Source of the DNA: Paguma larvata
Taxonomy: Eukaryota > Chordata > Mammalia > Carnivora > Viverridae
Direction of reading: 5' to 3'
Length of the DNA: 64,000 nt
Assembly: GCA_030068075.1 (NCBI GenBank)
Contig: CM057825.1
Coordinates: forward strand, 82,351,123 to 82,415,122
Numbering within the stretch: the first letter of the stretch is position 1; every line of letters starts with the position of its first letter. Both the position numbers and the translations under genes were made by a program. Below the pieces are notes generated by a model. That model ran no database searches and was not told where the DNA came from. It saw nothing but the letters and a program-made list of their open reading frames with translations. This document shows positions 21,915 to 32,445 of this stretch, piece by piece.

Positions 21915-22260
21915 CTAATTCTTATACAGTGTTACTATATGCCGGGCACTGTTTTAAAGTCTTCACATATATTAAAGCACTTAATCCTTGTAAAATCCTA
22001 TGAGGAAGCAACTCTTACTGTCAACATTTAGAGATGAGGAAACTCAACCACAAGTCTTTACTTAACTTGTCTAAGGGTACACAGGCAGTAAGTACTCTGT
22101 AGCCTGAAAATTCAACGTGACAGCCTTGCTTTAGCATGTCACCCTTGCGCAGGGGCCGTGCTAATCTTCTCTGTATCTTTCCAATTTTGGTATATGTGCT
22201 GCTGAAGCGAGCAAAACAGTCTTGCTTTAGAATTCACCATCTCAGCTCTCATCGGTTGGT
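21915..22260 (-). mobile_element. MIR SINE relic, split by a U6 pseudogene
   Basis: The + strand shows MIR in reverse: TATATGCCGGGCACTGTTTTA, CTTAATCCTTGTAAAATCC, TATGAGGAAGCAACTC, AGAGATGAGGAAACTCAACC, AACTTGTCTAAGGGTACACAG, GCAGTAAGTA. A U6 copy was inserted at 22134/22135 with a target duplication, and the MIR end or its flank resumes after 22230. Confidence 0.82.
22135..22215 (-). pseudogene. RNU6 pseudogene: U6 snRNA retropseudogene, 3'-truncated, without A-tail
   Basis: Read on the minus strand, this matches U6 spliceosomal RNA from nucleotide 1 to about 80 of roughly 106. It keeps CTCGCTTC, CAGCACATATAC, AAAATTGGAA, the ACAGAGA box and GATTAGCA, and CCCCTGCGCAAGG. By my alignment there are about seven substitutions, three of them at CpG sites. 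The copy stops just after GGGTGACATG, so the 3' part and the oligo-T terminator are missing. A 15-bp target duplication, ACAGCCTTGCTTTAG / ACAGTCTTGCTTTAG, flanks it at 22120-22134 and 22216-22230. There is no A run between the 3' end and the duplication. The flanks are MIR sequence rather than a U6 promoter (no proximal element or TATA seen), so it is not expected to be transcribed as U6. Confidence 0.93.
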
Positions 22261-22636
22261 ATTTTTCTTTAATGGAAGAAGATCTACTCAGAGACATGTA
22301 AACTATCATACTATTGAGTAGGTCTCAGGTCAAGTTCTTATAGCAATATTTTCATGTGTGACAATATCAAAGAACCGAAAACTTACGCATGTTATAGAAA
22401 TGGATGAAACTGGTCAGTATTTCTTAAAACTAGGGATATGTCACTGCACAGATAAAATGATATTTTTATCACTCTTTCTTTTCTATTTAGAAACTTACAG
22501 AATAGAACTGAAGAATGAATTTGAGGCATTTGCTGGTTTGACCTAAATATTTGTTAATGAAGTCAATGCAAAACTGACTAGAATGGGTTTAACCATTTTT
22601 TAAATGAGGGAGAGAATTTAGGGTAAAAATATCCTG
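22261..22636. other. AT-rich stretch, nothing recognised
   Basis: Short frames only; no repeat words. Confidence 0.4.
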
Positions 22637-22694
<58 letters not shown>

Positions 22695-22728
22695 ATCTAC
22701 CTACCATCTATCATCTATCTATCTGTAT
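22637..22728. repeat. (TCTA)n microsatellite
   Basis: A long run of TCTA units with an early TTA interruption and degraded units (TTCTATCTACCTACCATC) on the right. A typical STR, likely variable in length. Confidence 0.95.
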
Positions 22729-24126
22729 CTCTTCCACACACATTTCTTAAAACATTGGAATTAAATAAAATCTGAGTGTAATATAGCATTTGCAAATATT
22801 TGGCATTTTATTTTTGAAGAATAACATTCCAATAATTCTCTAGAGTTGTTTCTCGAGTTTAGAATGTCTGTAAATAGCAGAAGGCACATAAACTTCATTT
22901 TGTAAGATTTTCTTCCTGTCAAGATGATTTGTTTTGAGAAGCATCTGAGGGTCTGTAGGCCACCCACCATTTTAATAACTCTGATTGTTCTGTGTATCAT
23001 CAAGTCACTCGGTCCAATCTGGACAGTTTCATTTGATATAACTATAAATTTTACTCTCTAACTGTCATTATTATAAATTGATCTCAATAAGAAAATGTTC
23101 ATCATTGTTAAGGGATGGGGAAAAAAGCTCGACGCAGTATATATTTCAAGCTTCCAACAATATAATCACAGACTTCTAAGTATACAATTTTATATATGAT
23201 TCAAAGTATAGAATTTCTAAATACTGTTTTGGCCCCTTTACATTTCCCATTTCATTTTTTTGCTGTCAATATAAACATAATACCTACTGAGAAAAGTGCC
23301 TCAACTGTTGTTAAGGATATTTTTGAAGGTTATTGTCATTTGTAATTTCTATGAGATATTTTGTTGTTCAGAATTTAATTCTAGGATGATGTGTCAAATA
23401 GGAGGTTGCCGGTGACATAAATACTAACCCCCTACCCCCAATTCAATTTCAAAGAGCAATTCAGGTGAGAGTAAATAAATAAATAAAAGGTTTGGTTAAT
23501 GTTGGACATTTGCTTGGTACCGTGTCATTCAAAACTCCTTCCATTTAAAAACAAAATTTGCATTGACATATGAATGATGTATAATGCAGCATAATTACTT
23601 ACAGGGTCTTTGAAAAGAGAAGCCCCCTTTTTTCCAAGTGATTTAACTTTGAAAAGGAATTACTTCACATGCCCAACAAATACTATTAAAAAGCATTTTA
23701 TGAGGTTTTTTCCCTGCATATTTCTACACATGGACAGACTATTGTGTGTTCTAAAACCTGTATTTACATGACACACTTTTATGGTCCAATGGGCAAACAC
23801 TACTTAGTCCTAAAATAACATCACAGTAATGACTACAGTCAAGACAGCAAGAACACTCCACCGTTATTATCCATATCAGACTGCACCAGATGGGGTATCT
23901 GTGGTAGAGTGCTGACAGTGGCAAATGCTGAACAACTCTGTTATTTTTTTGTACTCTTAGGCACAGCAATAGTACATTAAAAATAAGCAGTGCATAAGTT
24001 CTTTCATGTCAAAGAAATATATCGTACCATATATTCCTTTATTCATTTAAATCTAAGAGAAAAATAAATGACATGAAAAATCAAAGATGACTTACATTCA
24101 GTGGGATTTAGCCAAATTTCATTGGG
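22729..24126. other. Non-repeat stretch, nothing recognised
   Basis: Complex AT-rich sequence with a short (AAAT) run near 23475. Minus-strand frames of 80 and 72 codons (22761-23003, 23751-23969) show no domain. No repeat family recognised. Confidence 0.4.
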
Positions 24127-24303
24127 TCTAAGGCAGGGTTTCCAACCTCAGTGGTATTGATCTTTTGTGTTGGATCATTCTTGTGTGGGGTTCTCTTGTG
24201 TACTGCAAGATGTTTAACGGTATCGTTGACCTCTATTGACCAGAAGCCAGTACCCAAACCCCAGAGAGTTGTGACAACCAACAATGTCTCTTTGCAAGGA
24301 ATG
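24127..24303 (-). mobile_element. hAT-Charlie MITE (MER5-type)
   Basis: Clear family words in order: CAGGGTTTCCAACCTCAG, GTGGTATTGATCTTTTG, GGATCATTCTTGTGTGGGG, CTTGTGTACTGCAAGATGTTTA, CCTCTATTGACCAGAAGCCAG, GAGTTGTGACAACCAACAATG, TCTCTTTGCAAGGA. This is one of the short non-autonomous Charlie elements with CAGNGNTTCTCAACC ends. Only one end is well kept; the other terminus is lost. Confidence 0.8.
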
Positions 24304-24575
24304 AACTCTTGAGCATACACATACTCTTTGAACTGATTAAATTATGTGGCTTGGCTTGGTCAATATCAGAGTTTAATCAGTCTCCAGATAGAAGATGTAC
24401 ATTTTTTTTCTCAAAGTATACTTCATTTGTGTTTATTCATTTGTTTCGTGTTACCTTCAGCCATGGCTAGAGTATGTAGGCCTTTTGCATCTGCAATATT
24501 ATTTCACACACTTTATATTGACAGCAAGAAAATAAAATGAGAAATATTGAGTCAAATAATATAGAGGGACATTAA

Positions 24576-24797
24576 ACTTTTTTTAATGTTTTTTACTTAC
24601 TTTTTAGGGAGAGAGAGAAGGGGGGGACACATGCAAGCAAAGATGGGACAGAGAGAGAGGGAGACCCACAGATCTGAAGCAGGCTCCAGGTTCTGAGCTG
24701 TCAGCATAGAGCCCAATGCAGGATGATCTCACAGGCCATGAGATCAAGACCTGAGCCAAAGTTGGACGCTCAGCTGACCGAGCCACCCAGGCGCCCC
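24576..24797 (-). mobile_element. CAN-type SINE, antisense
   Basis: The + strand has a T-rich tail, GGGAGAGAGAGAAG, GAAGCAGGCTCCAGGTTCTG, AGCTGTCAGCATAGAGCCC, and the reversed head GACCGAGCCACCCAGGCGCC. A segment between the AATGCAGG and GATCTCACAGGCC words is deleted. Weak target duplication GAGGGACATTAAA / GATGGGACATATT. Confidence 0.92.
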
Positions 24798-24814
24798 CAA
24801 GATGGGACATATTT

Positions 24815-27358
24815 AAGAGTGTTTATTGAGGAGGGGAATTGGCTCCTACAGGTCCCCATTGGGTCACAGACCCCAGAGGCCTCCAGCGCTAGACTAATTC
24901 CTGACTAATGCTAAGAAAAATATTTAAACTGAGGAATACTTTATGATGAAAGTTGCTCCCTTCTAAAATCAGTGGGATTTTAAGTTTCATGTCTCATCCT
25001 TATGATTATGGAATAAAAGACACTGCTTCCAAGAAATCAGGTACTTGAAAGGAAGAATAAGACAAGATTATTTACCGCATCACTGATTATAAAACATGAC
25101 TTGAATTGTAAAAATAAACAGAAAAGAAGACAGAATCTTTGCTTCTGCTTCACTTTGAATGTCCACCAGTGAGTTTAATTATCATGCTAGAACTGTCAAT
25201 TCTGTCATCAGGTGTAGTCAGGGATTCGTTACTTTAATTAATCAAAAATTATGCTTTGCAGAGAGTAACCATATATACATAAATTATCAATTTTCAAATT
25301 GCAAGAACATAATCAAAGTGTACTTATGACTATGGTTTTCTCATGTTAGTTCTTTCTTTGATAATTCAAAAAGGCTTTCAGAATATTTTGTTTGCTTTAG
25401 GGTTACCACTATCAAGCTAAGTTATTATTCTGTAGCTATGAGGAAGTGCCCCTTCTGATATGGATCTCTGGATGATATAATGCCAGAAAGAGTAGCTTTT
25501 AACATTCAGTATTGGCGTCGAAATGTTGGTAAGCACTACATAAATACAATGGCAAAAATAATAGTCTGTATTATACATACCATTGTATTATTTTTAATGC
25601 AAAGTATCTAATGTTAAAAATATTCAATAAGTAGTGAAAAAGGTAAAACTTTCACTCATCTATAAGTTCCTAGTAAGTGGCCACTATGTATTGGTTAGTT
25701 GGCTCAGTACTACATAGCATTTAGTAAATAGCAAAAATTAATATCACTGTATTTCAGGAATACTTGTTTAACATTATAATTTTAATATGGAACCAATTTT
25801 CAGGATACATGTCATTTCTCCTCTTTCAAAATTATTTCATGTGCCAAATAGTAAGCTGTCATTTTATAGTTCTCTGGACTTGAGTCATCCAAAATAATTT
25901 GACTTTTTTTTAGGATTGTCAAGTCTTCTTGGAAACTACAGTGTAAAAAATATATATATATATTCCAAAACCCTGATAGGTTAGGAGAGAGAATAAGATC
26001 TGTTTGGATGAACAAGCACCTTAATTCCTTAAATAAATATACCTTCTACATTGAATAGGGTTGGTCAATTTCTATATTTACTTTAAGTTTTAATGTCTCT
26101 CTTTTTATTTTGTTTGTAGTTTTCAAATACGTTTCTTTTATGCATAGAGAACAAGAGAAGAATCACCCTGCAGTTAATTTTTATAATTCCATCAGCTGGT
26201 AGCAGAAGACCAGTTGCTTGGTGGTTAGTGTTGGCTTTATATTCTAAAGGACAACTTTAAATCCTGTTAAGGTTATATTTTTATTAAAATTCCATTAATT
26301 TTCCATCAATGTGATTGTAGATTAATATTAATTAATTCTTACCATTTTTTGAAGAAATAAATGGAGCCGTATCTGATTTAAAGTTAAACAAGACACTATT
26401 CAAGCTTTCTTGTTAACCCTTTCCTGGGTTCAGAATTGGTTGGGGAGAAAGGGAATAAGATATCTTTAATGGCATTTTATTGAGCTTAGCAATTTAAATG
26501 GCCTACCCTGATTTTAAAAGATATCAAATTACCATATGGATGATGTCTTTCTCATCAAACCTGACTCTTAATGTTTCCCCAGAAAATGACAAAGGCAATT
26601 TTCAACGTTGGATGTAGTACTTGTATGTATAAATTGCTGATATTAAAGTTCTAGGATGAGGTCTTTCTGCTCTAAAAACTGATATATCAACAAATAGATT
26701 AATATTATAGAAACTGACAACAGAAACCACCGGCATTCCTTCTCTGGAGTTCTAATTTAGTGTTATAGCACATGGAACACATATAGTAGGAAGAGGATAA
26801 TCTTAATGCTACTCTAGTAGCAATATCTGGGATATAACGGTGGTCCACCAGGTATCCTATTTGCATTAAGGCATTTTAAAACTCCTAAGAAAGATGTGAA
26901 TGAGGACTTTGATACTGGCGGTACAGCTGTGGGTCATTCAGAACAATCCTTTCCAGACCCATGTGTGACCAAGGATTGTTACAAGCTTTGGGAAAAGGAA
27001 TGTTATTCAAATGGAAAGCAAATTTCCCTTTACTCTCTAAGTTTTAGCCATTAATTTGAACGTCCCATTTTCTGAAGTACCATAGGACTTAATAAAGTTC
27101 ATACTGACCTCATCTTAATCATTTAACAGTGATGGGAAATTTGCAGTATCGTAGGATGTAGAGAGGAATACAGAGTGAAAGATTTGGAGCCTGGCGTTGT
27201 GATATTAAAATTTAAAGGGGAAGTCTAGGGACCATTATTTCTCTTTATCTTGCTTGCCTGTTTTTTGTTACTTGTAATGTGAAGAAAGGTTTTTAATCTC
27301 TTTAGAAAAAGGACAGGGTAGAAATGTATCAAAATGTAATCCTGGACATGAGAGATTA
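24815..27358. other. Long AT-rich non-repeat stretch
   Basis: 2.5 kb with no confidently named repeat and no long frame. A short TATATATATA run lies near 25950. Nothing supportable seen. Confidence 0.4.
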
Positions 27359-27396
27359 AAAAAAAAAAAGAAAAGAAAAGAAAAAGAAAAAAAAGG
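27359..27396. repeat. A-rich (AAAAG)n run
   Basis: A tract with AAAAG units. No retroelement body is joined to it on the left. Confidence 0.85.
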
Positions 27397-27499
27397 CTGA
27401 AGCCCCCAAAGACCAAAATGCATGTGTTAATACTTTATGTTGTATGTTGAGCTGTCTTTACAATGCAAAACTATTAGACTATTATTTTTACCAACAATA

Positions 27500-27692
27500 T
27501 TAAGAGCCAGCATTTATTGGACATTTTCTTTGTGTTAGGCACCGGCAAGAGTTTTAATCTTATGGAACCCTCACAGCCCCCGTATCAGGAAAGTATTAAT
27601 ATTTTTCTCATTAATATGATAAGTAAACTGAGGTTTAGAGAGATTAATTAGCAAAGACTAAATATTTAGCAAATCATCAAAACCAGGCAGTG
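27500..27692 (-). mobile_element. MIR SINE relic
   Basis: The + strand shows reversed MIR: AGCATTTATTGGACATTTTC, TGTGTTAGGCACCGGCAAG, TTTTAATCTTATGGAACCCTC, ATGATAAGTAAACTGAGG, TTTAGAGAGATTAATTAGCAAAG, ACCAGGCAGTGAC. Confidence 0.78.
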
Positions 27693-28784
27693 ACAATCTC
27701 AAAATGTCAATGTAGACATTCTCAAAAGTAACAACTTTGTGGCAAAGAGCATTGAAAGTAATGTTTGTAGAAAGGAACACAAATTTGAGAATATATTAAT
27801 TTCCCATGTCATAAGTTGGGAGAGGAAGTACAGAGTTGCCTCTTAAAGTTGTCTGCAGACAGGGTTATTACGTTAAGAGTAAAATGTTTTAGCAACCCAT
27901 GGATTGACAGCCCCATGCAAAAGAGTGGAAAAAAAGATCTTCGTGCCTAAATCTCCTCAAAAACACGTGCATTCCATATGGGGCTGGGTGATCCAGAGCA
28001 GGGGTTCAGCACTTTTTCTTTAAGATTGGGTTTCATTCTGCTAACAGCATGTTGGCCGAGTGCCCACTAGCAAGCAATTAAGACTTTGTGCTTGCCTGCA
28101 TTTTAGTAGCTCTCCTCATGAACATGCAGCCACATGGGAGCAGAAGCTTTGCCAGCATGGGTCACGGTCTGGGAGCAGCATCAGGAGAGCTTCTAGCCTC
28201 TAAGGACTCAGAGTCTTCTGGGAAGTTGAGGAGAGGATGAAGGATCGATTGGCTGCGGCTGTGTGAGAAGATCAAGAAGGGAATCATTAAGACGTGGGGG
28301 CGATGGGGAGATACCAGAAGTGGAGTTAGGAGAAGAAAGCAAAATGCTACCGAGGAACCTAAAGAAAAACAAGATAAATTAATGTCTAAGAATTAAGAAG
28401 CCACTGGGTTAAAGGAGAAAGAAGACAAGAACTGGATGGCTGATGAATGTGTCTTACCATTGAACTTGGATCATGCCCTCATATTTTATATTTTGTAAGC
28501 AACACAAATGCTGAGCACCTAGAAGTGCCAGGTAGAGGGCTGGGGACATCGCTGAAGGTGAGTGAGACATTGTAACACAGAAATAGCTGACTTGACATTC
28601 ATATAGACAGTTATGGAAATGGCAACATTGTGGCCATTCTGTCCTTTTCACAGCCTCCCTTTTTTGTGCCTGCAAAAAAAGCTTTGGACTCAGGTTGCCT
28701 AAGGTGTACCTAAAAAAATTAGAAAGCTTCATACAAATTTGAAATAGGCTCCTCGGGAGGGGGCCAGCTTTTCATGTCTGAAAA
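27693..28784. other. Non-repeat stretch, less AT-rich on the right
   Basis: 28000-28400 is complex, purine-rich and non-repetitive. A 92-codon minus-strand frame (28454-28732) has no recognisable domain. No repeat family seen. Confidence 0.4.
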
Positions 28785-28926
28785 TATAATAGGCCGAAAC
28801 AGTGATTTCAAATCTGATTGATTACTCAAGACCTCCTGGGCGTGATTTTACAGTACAGATGTCTGCTTCCCGCTCCTGGAAGTTCTGGTTCAGTCGGTCT
28901 AACCAGATACATCCTCATGATGTCAA
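28785..28926 (+). mobile_element. Possible hAT-Charlie MITE relic
   Basis: The block GACCTCCTGGGCGTGATTTTACAGTACAGATG, CTCCTGGAAGTTCTGGTTCAG, TCGGTCTAACCAG parallels the AATCACCTGG...GATTCTGATTCAGT...GGTCT layout of MER20/MER5-like elements. Both termini are missing. Confidence 0.45.
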
Positions 28927-29357
28927 CATTGCCCTGAACAATTTTGAAAAGAACTGATATCACGAAAACAGTATTTCCCTCTTCACAATACACTTCATTA
29001 GGTTAAAGTCAAAGGCAGAACTACTGTTTTGCTGGCTACATCTGCATATAATCTGTAAAAATCCAAAGGTATAGAAAACTATCTTTTGAATTATCGATAG
29101 GGTCCCTTAAACAGGTGACCTCACTGGTGTATACGAAAGCAAATTTATACATGTTATTTTAAGGATACATCTATTGTGTTAATTACTAAGTCACACTCTC
29201 TTACTATTTGGAAAGTAGAACATAAACCAAGTTTCTACGGAGCATTAGGCTCTATGAGTCTTCAGGTGACATGCAAAAATTACAGCTTTCTGAAAGTCAT
29301 GGTCTAGGTCACAAAGAATTACAGGCCCAAGGATCTGAGTCATAAGAATTCTCGGGT
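28927..29357. other. AT-rich stretch, nothing recognised
   Basis: Complex sequence between a possible hAT scrap and a SINE. Confidence 0.4.
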
Positions 29358-29373
29358 TTAAAATATTATTTTT

Positions 29374-29589
29374 AAAATTTTTCTAAATGTTTATTTTATT
29401 TTTAAGAGACATAGAGACACAGTGTGAGCAGGAGAAGGGCAGAGACAGAGGGAGACACAGAATCTGAAGCAGGCATAAGGCTCTGAGCTGCCAGCACAGA
29501 GCCCAGTGCAGGGATTGAACTCACAAATCGTGAGGTCATGACCTGAGCCGAAGTTGGCCGCTTAACCGACTGAGCAACCCAGGTGCCCC
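29374..29589 (-). mobile_element. CAN-type SINE with a perfect target duplication
   Basis: The + strand has TGTTTATTTTATTTTTAAGAG, a GA tract, GGCTCTGAGCTGCCAGCACAG, GTCATGACCTGAGCCGAAG, and the reversed head CGACTGAGCAACCCAGGTGC. It is flanked by an exact 16-bp direct repeat, TTAAAATATTATTTTT, at 29358-29373 and 29590-29605. The perfect duplication suggests a fairly recent insertion. Confidence 0.95.
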
Positions 29590-29605
29590 TTAAAATATTA
29601 TTTTT

Positions 29606-30044
29606 TAGTAGTATAAACCTTATCTTAAACAAAATTGTATGCAAATGCCTAATATATCAGAAAAGATCAGAGCAATCCAGGGAAGGGCCCGTGTTGGGGT
29701 CCACAATCACCTCTTCAGCCATCACAGGACCTGCAGTAGGAGCTCCTAACATAGCTCTCTTCAGAATTCTGGAGCTGCACAAAGCACGGATGGAAAGCAA
29801 AATTTAAAAATTTAAAAATGTATTTCCAAATAAATCCCCACAGATTGAACATCATAATGGATTCCAATAGATACGTGAGGTTTATCCCTAACTCGGATTA
29901 TCTGTTTGAGTTAAACCTCCCCAGGGGCTTAGGCCGGTCACAGAGCTGCACTCACAGGAGGCTAAGTGTCCCCTGGGCTGCCGTGGTCAGGCACACAAAC
30001 TGACATAAACAAACAATAGGGCCTCTTTGTCAAACACCAGTAGG
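29606..30044. other. Non-repeat stretch, nothing recognised
   Basis: Mixed composition. Frames at 29583-29807 and 29818-30003 have no protein features. Confidence 0.4.
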
Positions 30045-30195
30045 TTTGAATCTCTCATCTCCATTTGCTGGTTAAATTACCTTGAGCAAGTTAGTGGAAC
30101 TTCCTGAATCTTCTGACCTTTGCCTGTAAAGTGGGGATAATTTCTACCTTTCACTCTGATAGAAATTAGTCTTTAACAATGGGACTGGCACATGC
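30045..30195 (+). mobile_element. MIR SINE relic
   Basis: Sense MIR words: AAATTACCTTGAGCAAGTTAG, TGGAACTTCCTGAATCTTCTG, TTTGCCTGTAAAGTGGGGATAA, TTTCTACCTTTC, GGGACTGGCACATGC. The 3' end is missing. Confidence 0.75.
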
Positions 30196-32040
30196 TGTTT
30201 CCTTTCCTGCATTTTTGTGCCCAGGTCAGGTTAGGAATTTGGGAAATTGCTCTAACTCCTTCGGGCCTACACAGAGCTTTTTCTTTTCATTTTCTCTACA
30301 CAGAATGGACTCCTTGTGGTACAAAAGAATTAATAATGGGCTTCCATGAGCAAGAAATTGCTACTACTTTTACCAAAGAGCTGAGGAGAATATCTTATTA
30401 AATTCCAAGTTCTCAGATATGTTGGTCACACCTTAGTGTATAATAATTATTTACCATGGTCTTGAAATATGTTTATGTATTAATGATCTCAGTAGGTAGA
30501 TTTCATTACAAATCACTGCATTTTCAGTATGTTCAAGTAAATACACACCTCCAGCTGGTCAGATGAATCTAAAGGCTGGCAAGGGGCAAGGGTAAAACTC
30601 ACTAGGTGGAGTATAGATTATTGTGCGCATAAGTGAATGTGTGTGTGTTGTGTGCATGCATGCATATCCCCTGAGGTGTGCCGGAAAAACAACAATAACA
30701 GAAATAATGACTCTGAATGCCTCAGAGGTGGGAGTTCCATCTCATTTTTGAGATTTCTTTTTTTTTAAACTGGTCCAGGCAGAAGAAAGGAGTGCTTCCT
30801 GGCACAGCTGACTTCGTGTTATTTCCAAAGAAGGTAGCCTGGTGACGCAGGGCACATATAAAGCTTTGGTGCAATGACCAGACTTTTCTGAAATATATAT
30901 GCAAGGCAAGTGTAAACCGATGCAATTAAAGTAACTGTTTACGTGTCTTTTAGGTCAGAGCATCACCTGTTTTGAGAAAAAGCTCCCCTGAATTTTGCCC
31001 TGTTAATGCACCCTATAAGGATTTTGCAAGCATTCAGCGCAGAGAACCCAAACATTTTATTTTGGCAAGGGAAGCTTTATAGAAATATTTGCAATATTTT
31101 GTGCTAATCCCTCCACAAGTCACTTTGGTGTGGCAAATATTTGTTCAAGCCGACTTTACTACAGTTACAGAGTACATCAATCTGTTGTTTTAACCTTTAG
31201 AAAATAACCCTGTGTCTTCTTGAAGGAAATAAAGAGTCATTGAAGAAACCTTTTAAAGGTTTTCAACTTCTTTGCAATAAGGTGCCTGGAAGAGCCATCA
31301 GCACGTTGTCTCCAGGGAATGGATTAGAGGGAATGAGTGCCTCGCTGCTTACTTTCTTGGCTCATCTCTTCATGGGTATGAGGGACCCAAAAAGTAAATG
31401 GTGGTCAAAAAGAACAAACACATTTATTAGAGACGTTAGAAAAGGCTGTTTTGATATTTGCCAAGTTCCTTCTCAATAACATGTTTGGCAGCTACCAAAT
31501 GACATGGCCTGCCCAGAGTTGATTTTGATGAAGCCTCTGGGATGTGTTAAAAAGTAAACCAGAGCAAATCACGTACTGGAAAGCATAACTCAATCAAGGA
31601 AAAATGTATGATTAAGGGTGACATGGGCAAGGAAAGCTTTGCCAGAGCTCAGGGTAAATATTTGTATCAGTGTGAAGAGAAAGCTTCGTGACGCTGATGT
31701 CAACCAGCTGGAATTTTCATTGTTTATAAACTTTTGTTGTTAGAGTTGAATTCTGGCAGAAAAGGTACCAAAGAAAGAGCAGTTTCCCAGCATGAAAGTT
31801 TGAATTGTGATAAGGCAGCTTGACCAGATACGAATGCGACGAGGCTAAGTTTCAGCTTCTTTTTCATTCCAGAATTCTCATATCAAGAAACAACCTTCTC
31901 GTCTTAATCCCACTTTGACAAAACTTATCAGGATTACCAAAAAGATGAGATTTTGCTTTATTTTGTTCTGTGCTACGAGGATTCATGGCTTCTTCTTTCT
32001 TACCTTAGTAGGATGATCAGAAAATGGGTAAGAATCTAAA
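30196..32040. other. Repeat-free stretch, candidate conserved non-coding DNA
   Basis: No repeat family is visible in this 1.8 kb. 30640-30665 is a short GT/GCAT run. 31000-31900 is complex and even in composition, with dense motif-like words (GATTTTGATGAAGCC, AAAGCTTTGCC, GTCAACCAGCTGGAA). No frame exceeds about 80 codons. It may contain a long-range regulatory element; this is inference from texture only. Confidence 0.3.
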
Positions 32041-32070
32041 TGTTTTTTTTTTTCCTTTTTTTTTTTTTTA
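32041..32070. repeat. T-rich run
   Basis: Two long T tracts separated by CC. It could be the worn A-tail of a minus-strand retrocopy, but no body is recognisable to its right. Confidence 0.8.
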
Positions 32071-32231
32071 CAGAAGAATAGTGCCACATAAATTAGATAT
32101 TTTAATGATCGGAAATAAATGACTTGGGGTTGAAATGAATTTTTAAAATAGTGTTCATTAACTTCATGATGCTAACTTGTTTATTTTTGCCTCGTTGTAG
32201 GTCATTTCAGTATTTTTAAACTGAATAATTT

Positions 32232-32430
32232 TTTAAGTGTTTATGTTGGAGAGAGGGAGAAAGAGAGAGCAAGTCAGCGGGAAAGTGGCAGGGGAGAGGG
32301 GGACAGAGGATCCGAAGCAGGCTCCATGCCTACAGTACAGAACCTGATGTGGGATTTGATCTCATGAACCATGAGATCATGACCTCAGCCAAAGTTGGAT
32401 GCTTAACCGTCTGAACCACCAGGCACCCCT
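32232..32430 (-). mobile_element. CAN-type SINE, antisense
   Basis: The + strand has AAGTGTTTATGTTGGAGAG, a GA tract, GAAGCAGGCTCCATGCC, CATGAGATCATGACCTCAGCC and CCGTCTGAACCACCAGGCACC. Short duplication GAATAATTT at 32223-32231 and 32436-32444. Confidence 0.92.
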
Positions 32431-32445
32431 AGAAAGAATAATTTA

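Noticed and set aside
22637..22728. Regular short repeats that could be mistaken for a CRISPR-like array
   Set aside because: Pure tetranucleotide microsatellite without spacers, in a vertebrate genome.
32041..32070. T-rich run as the tail of a minus-strand retrogene
   Set aside because: No retrogene body or target duplication could be found to its right.
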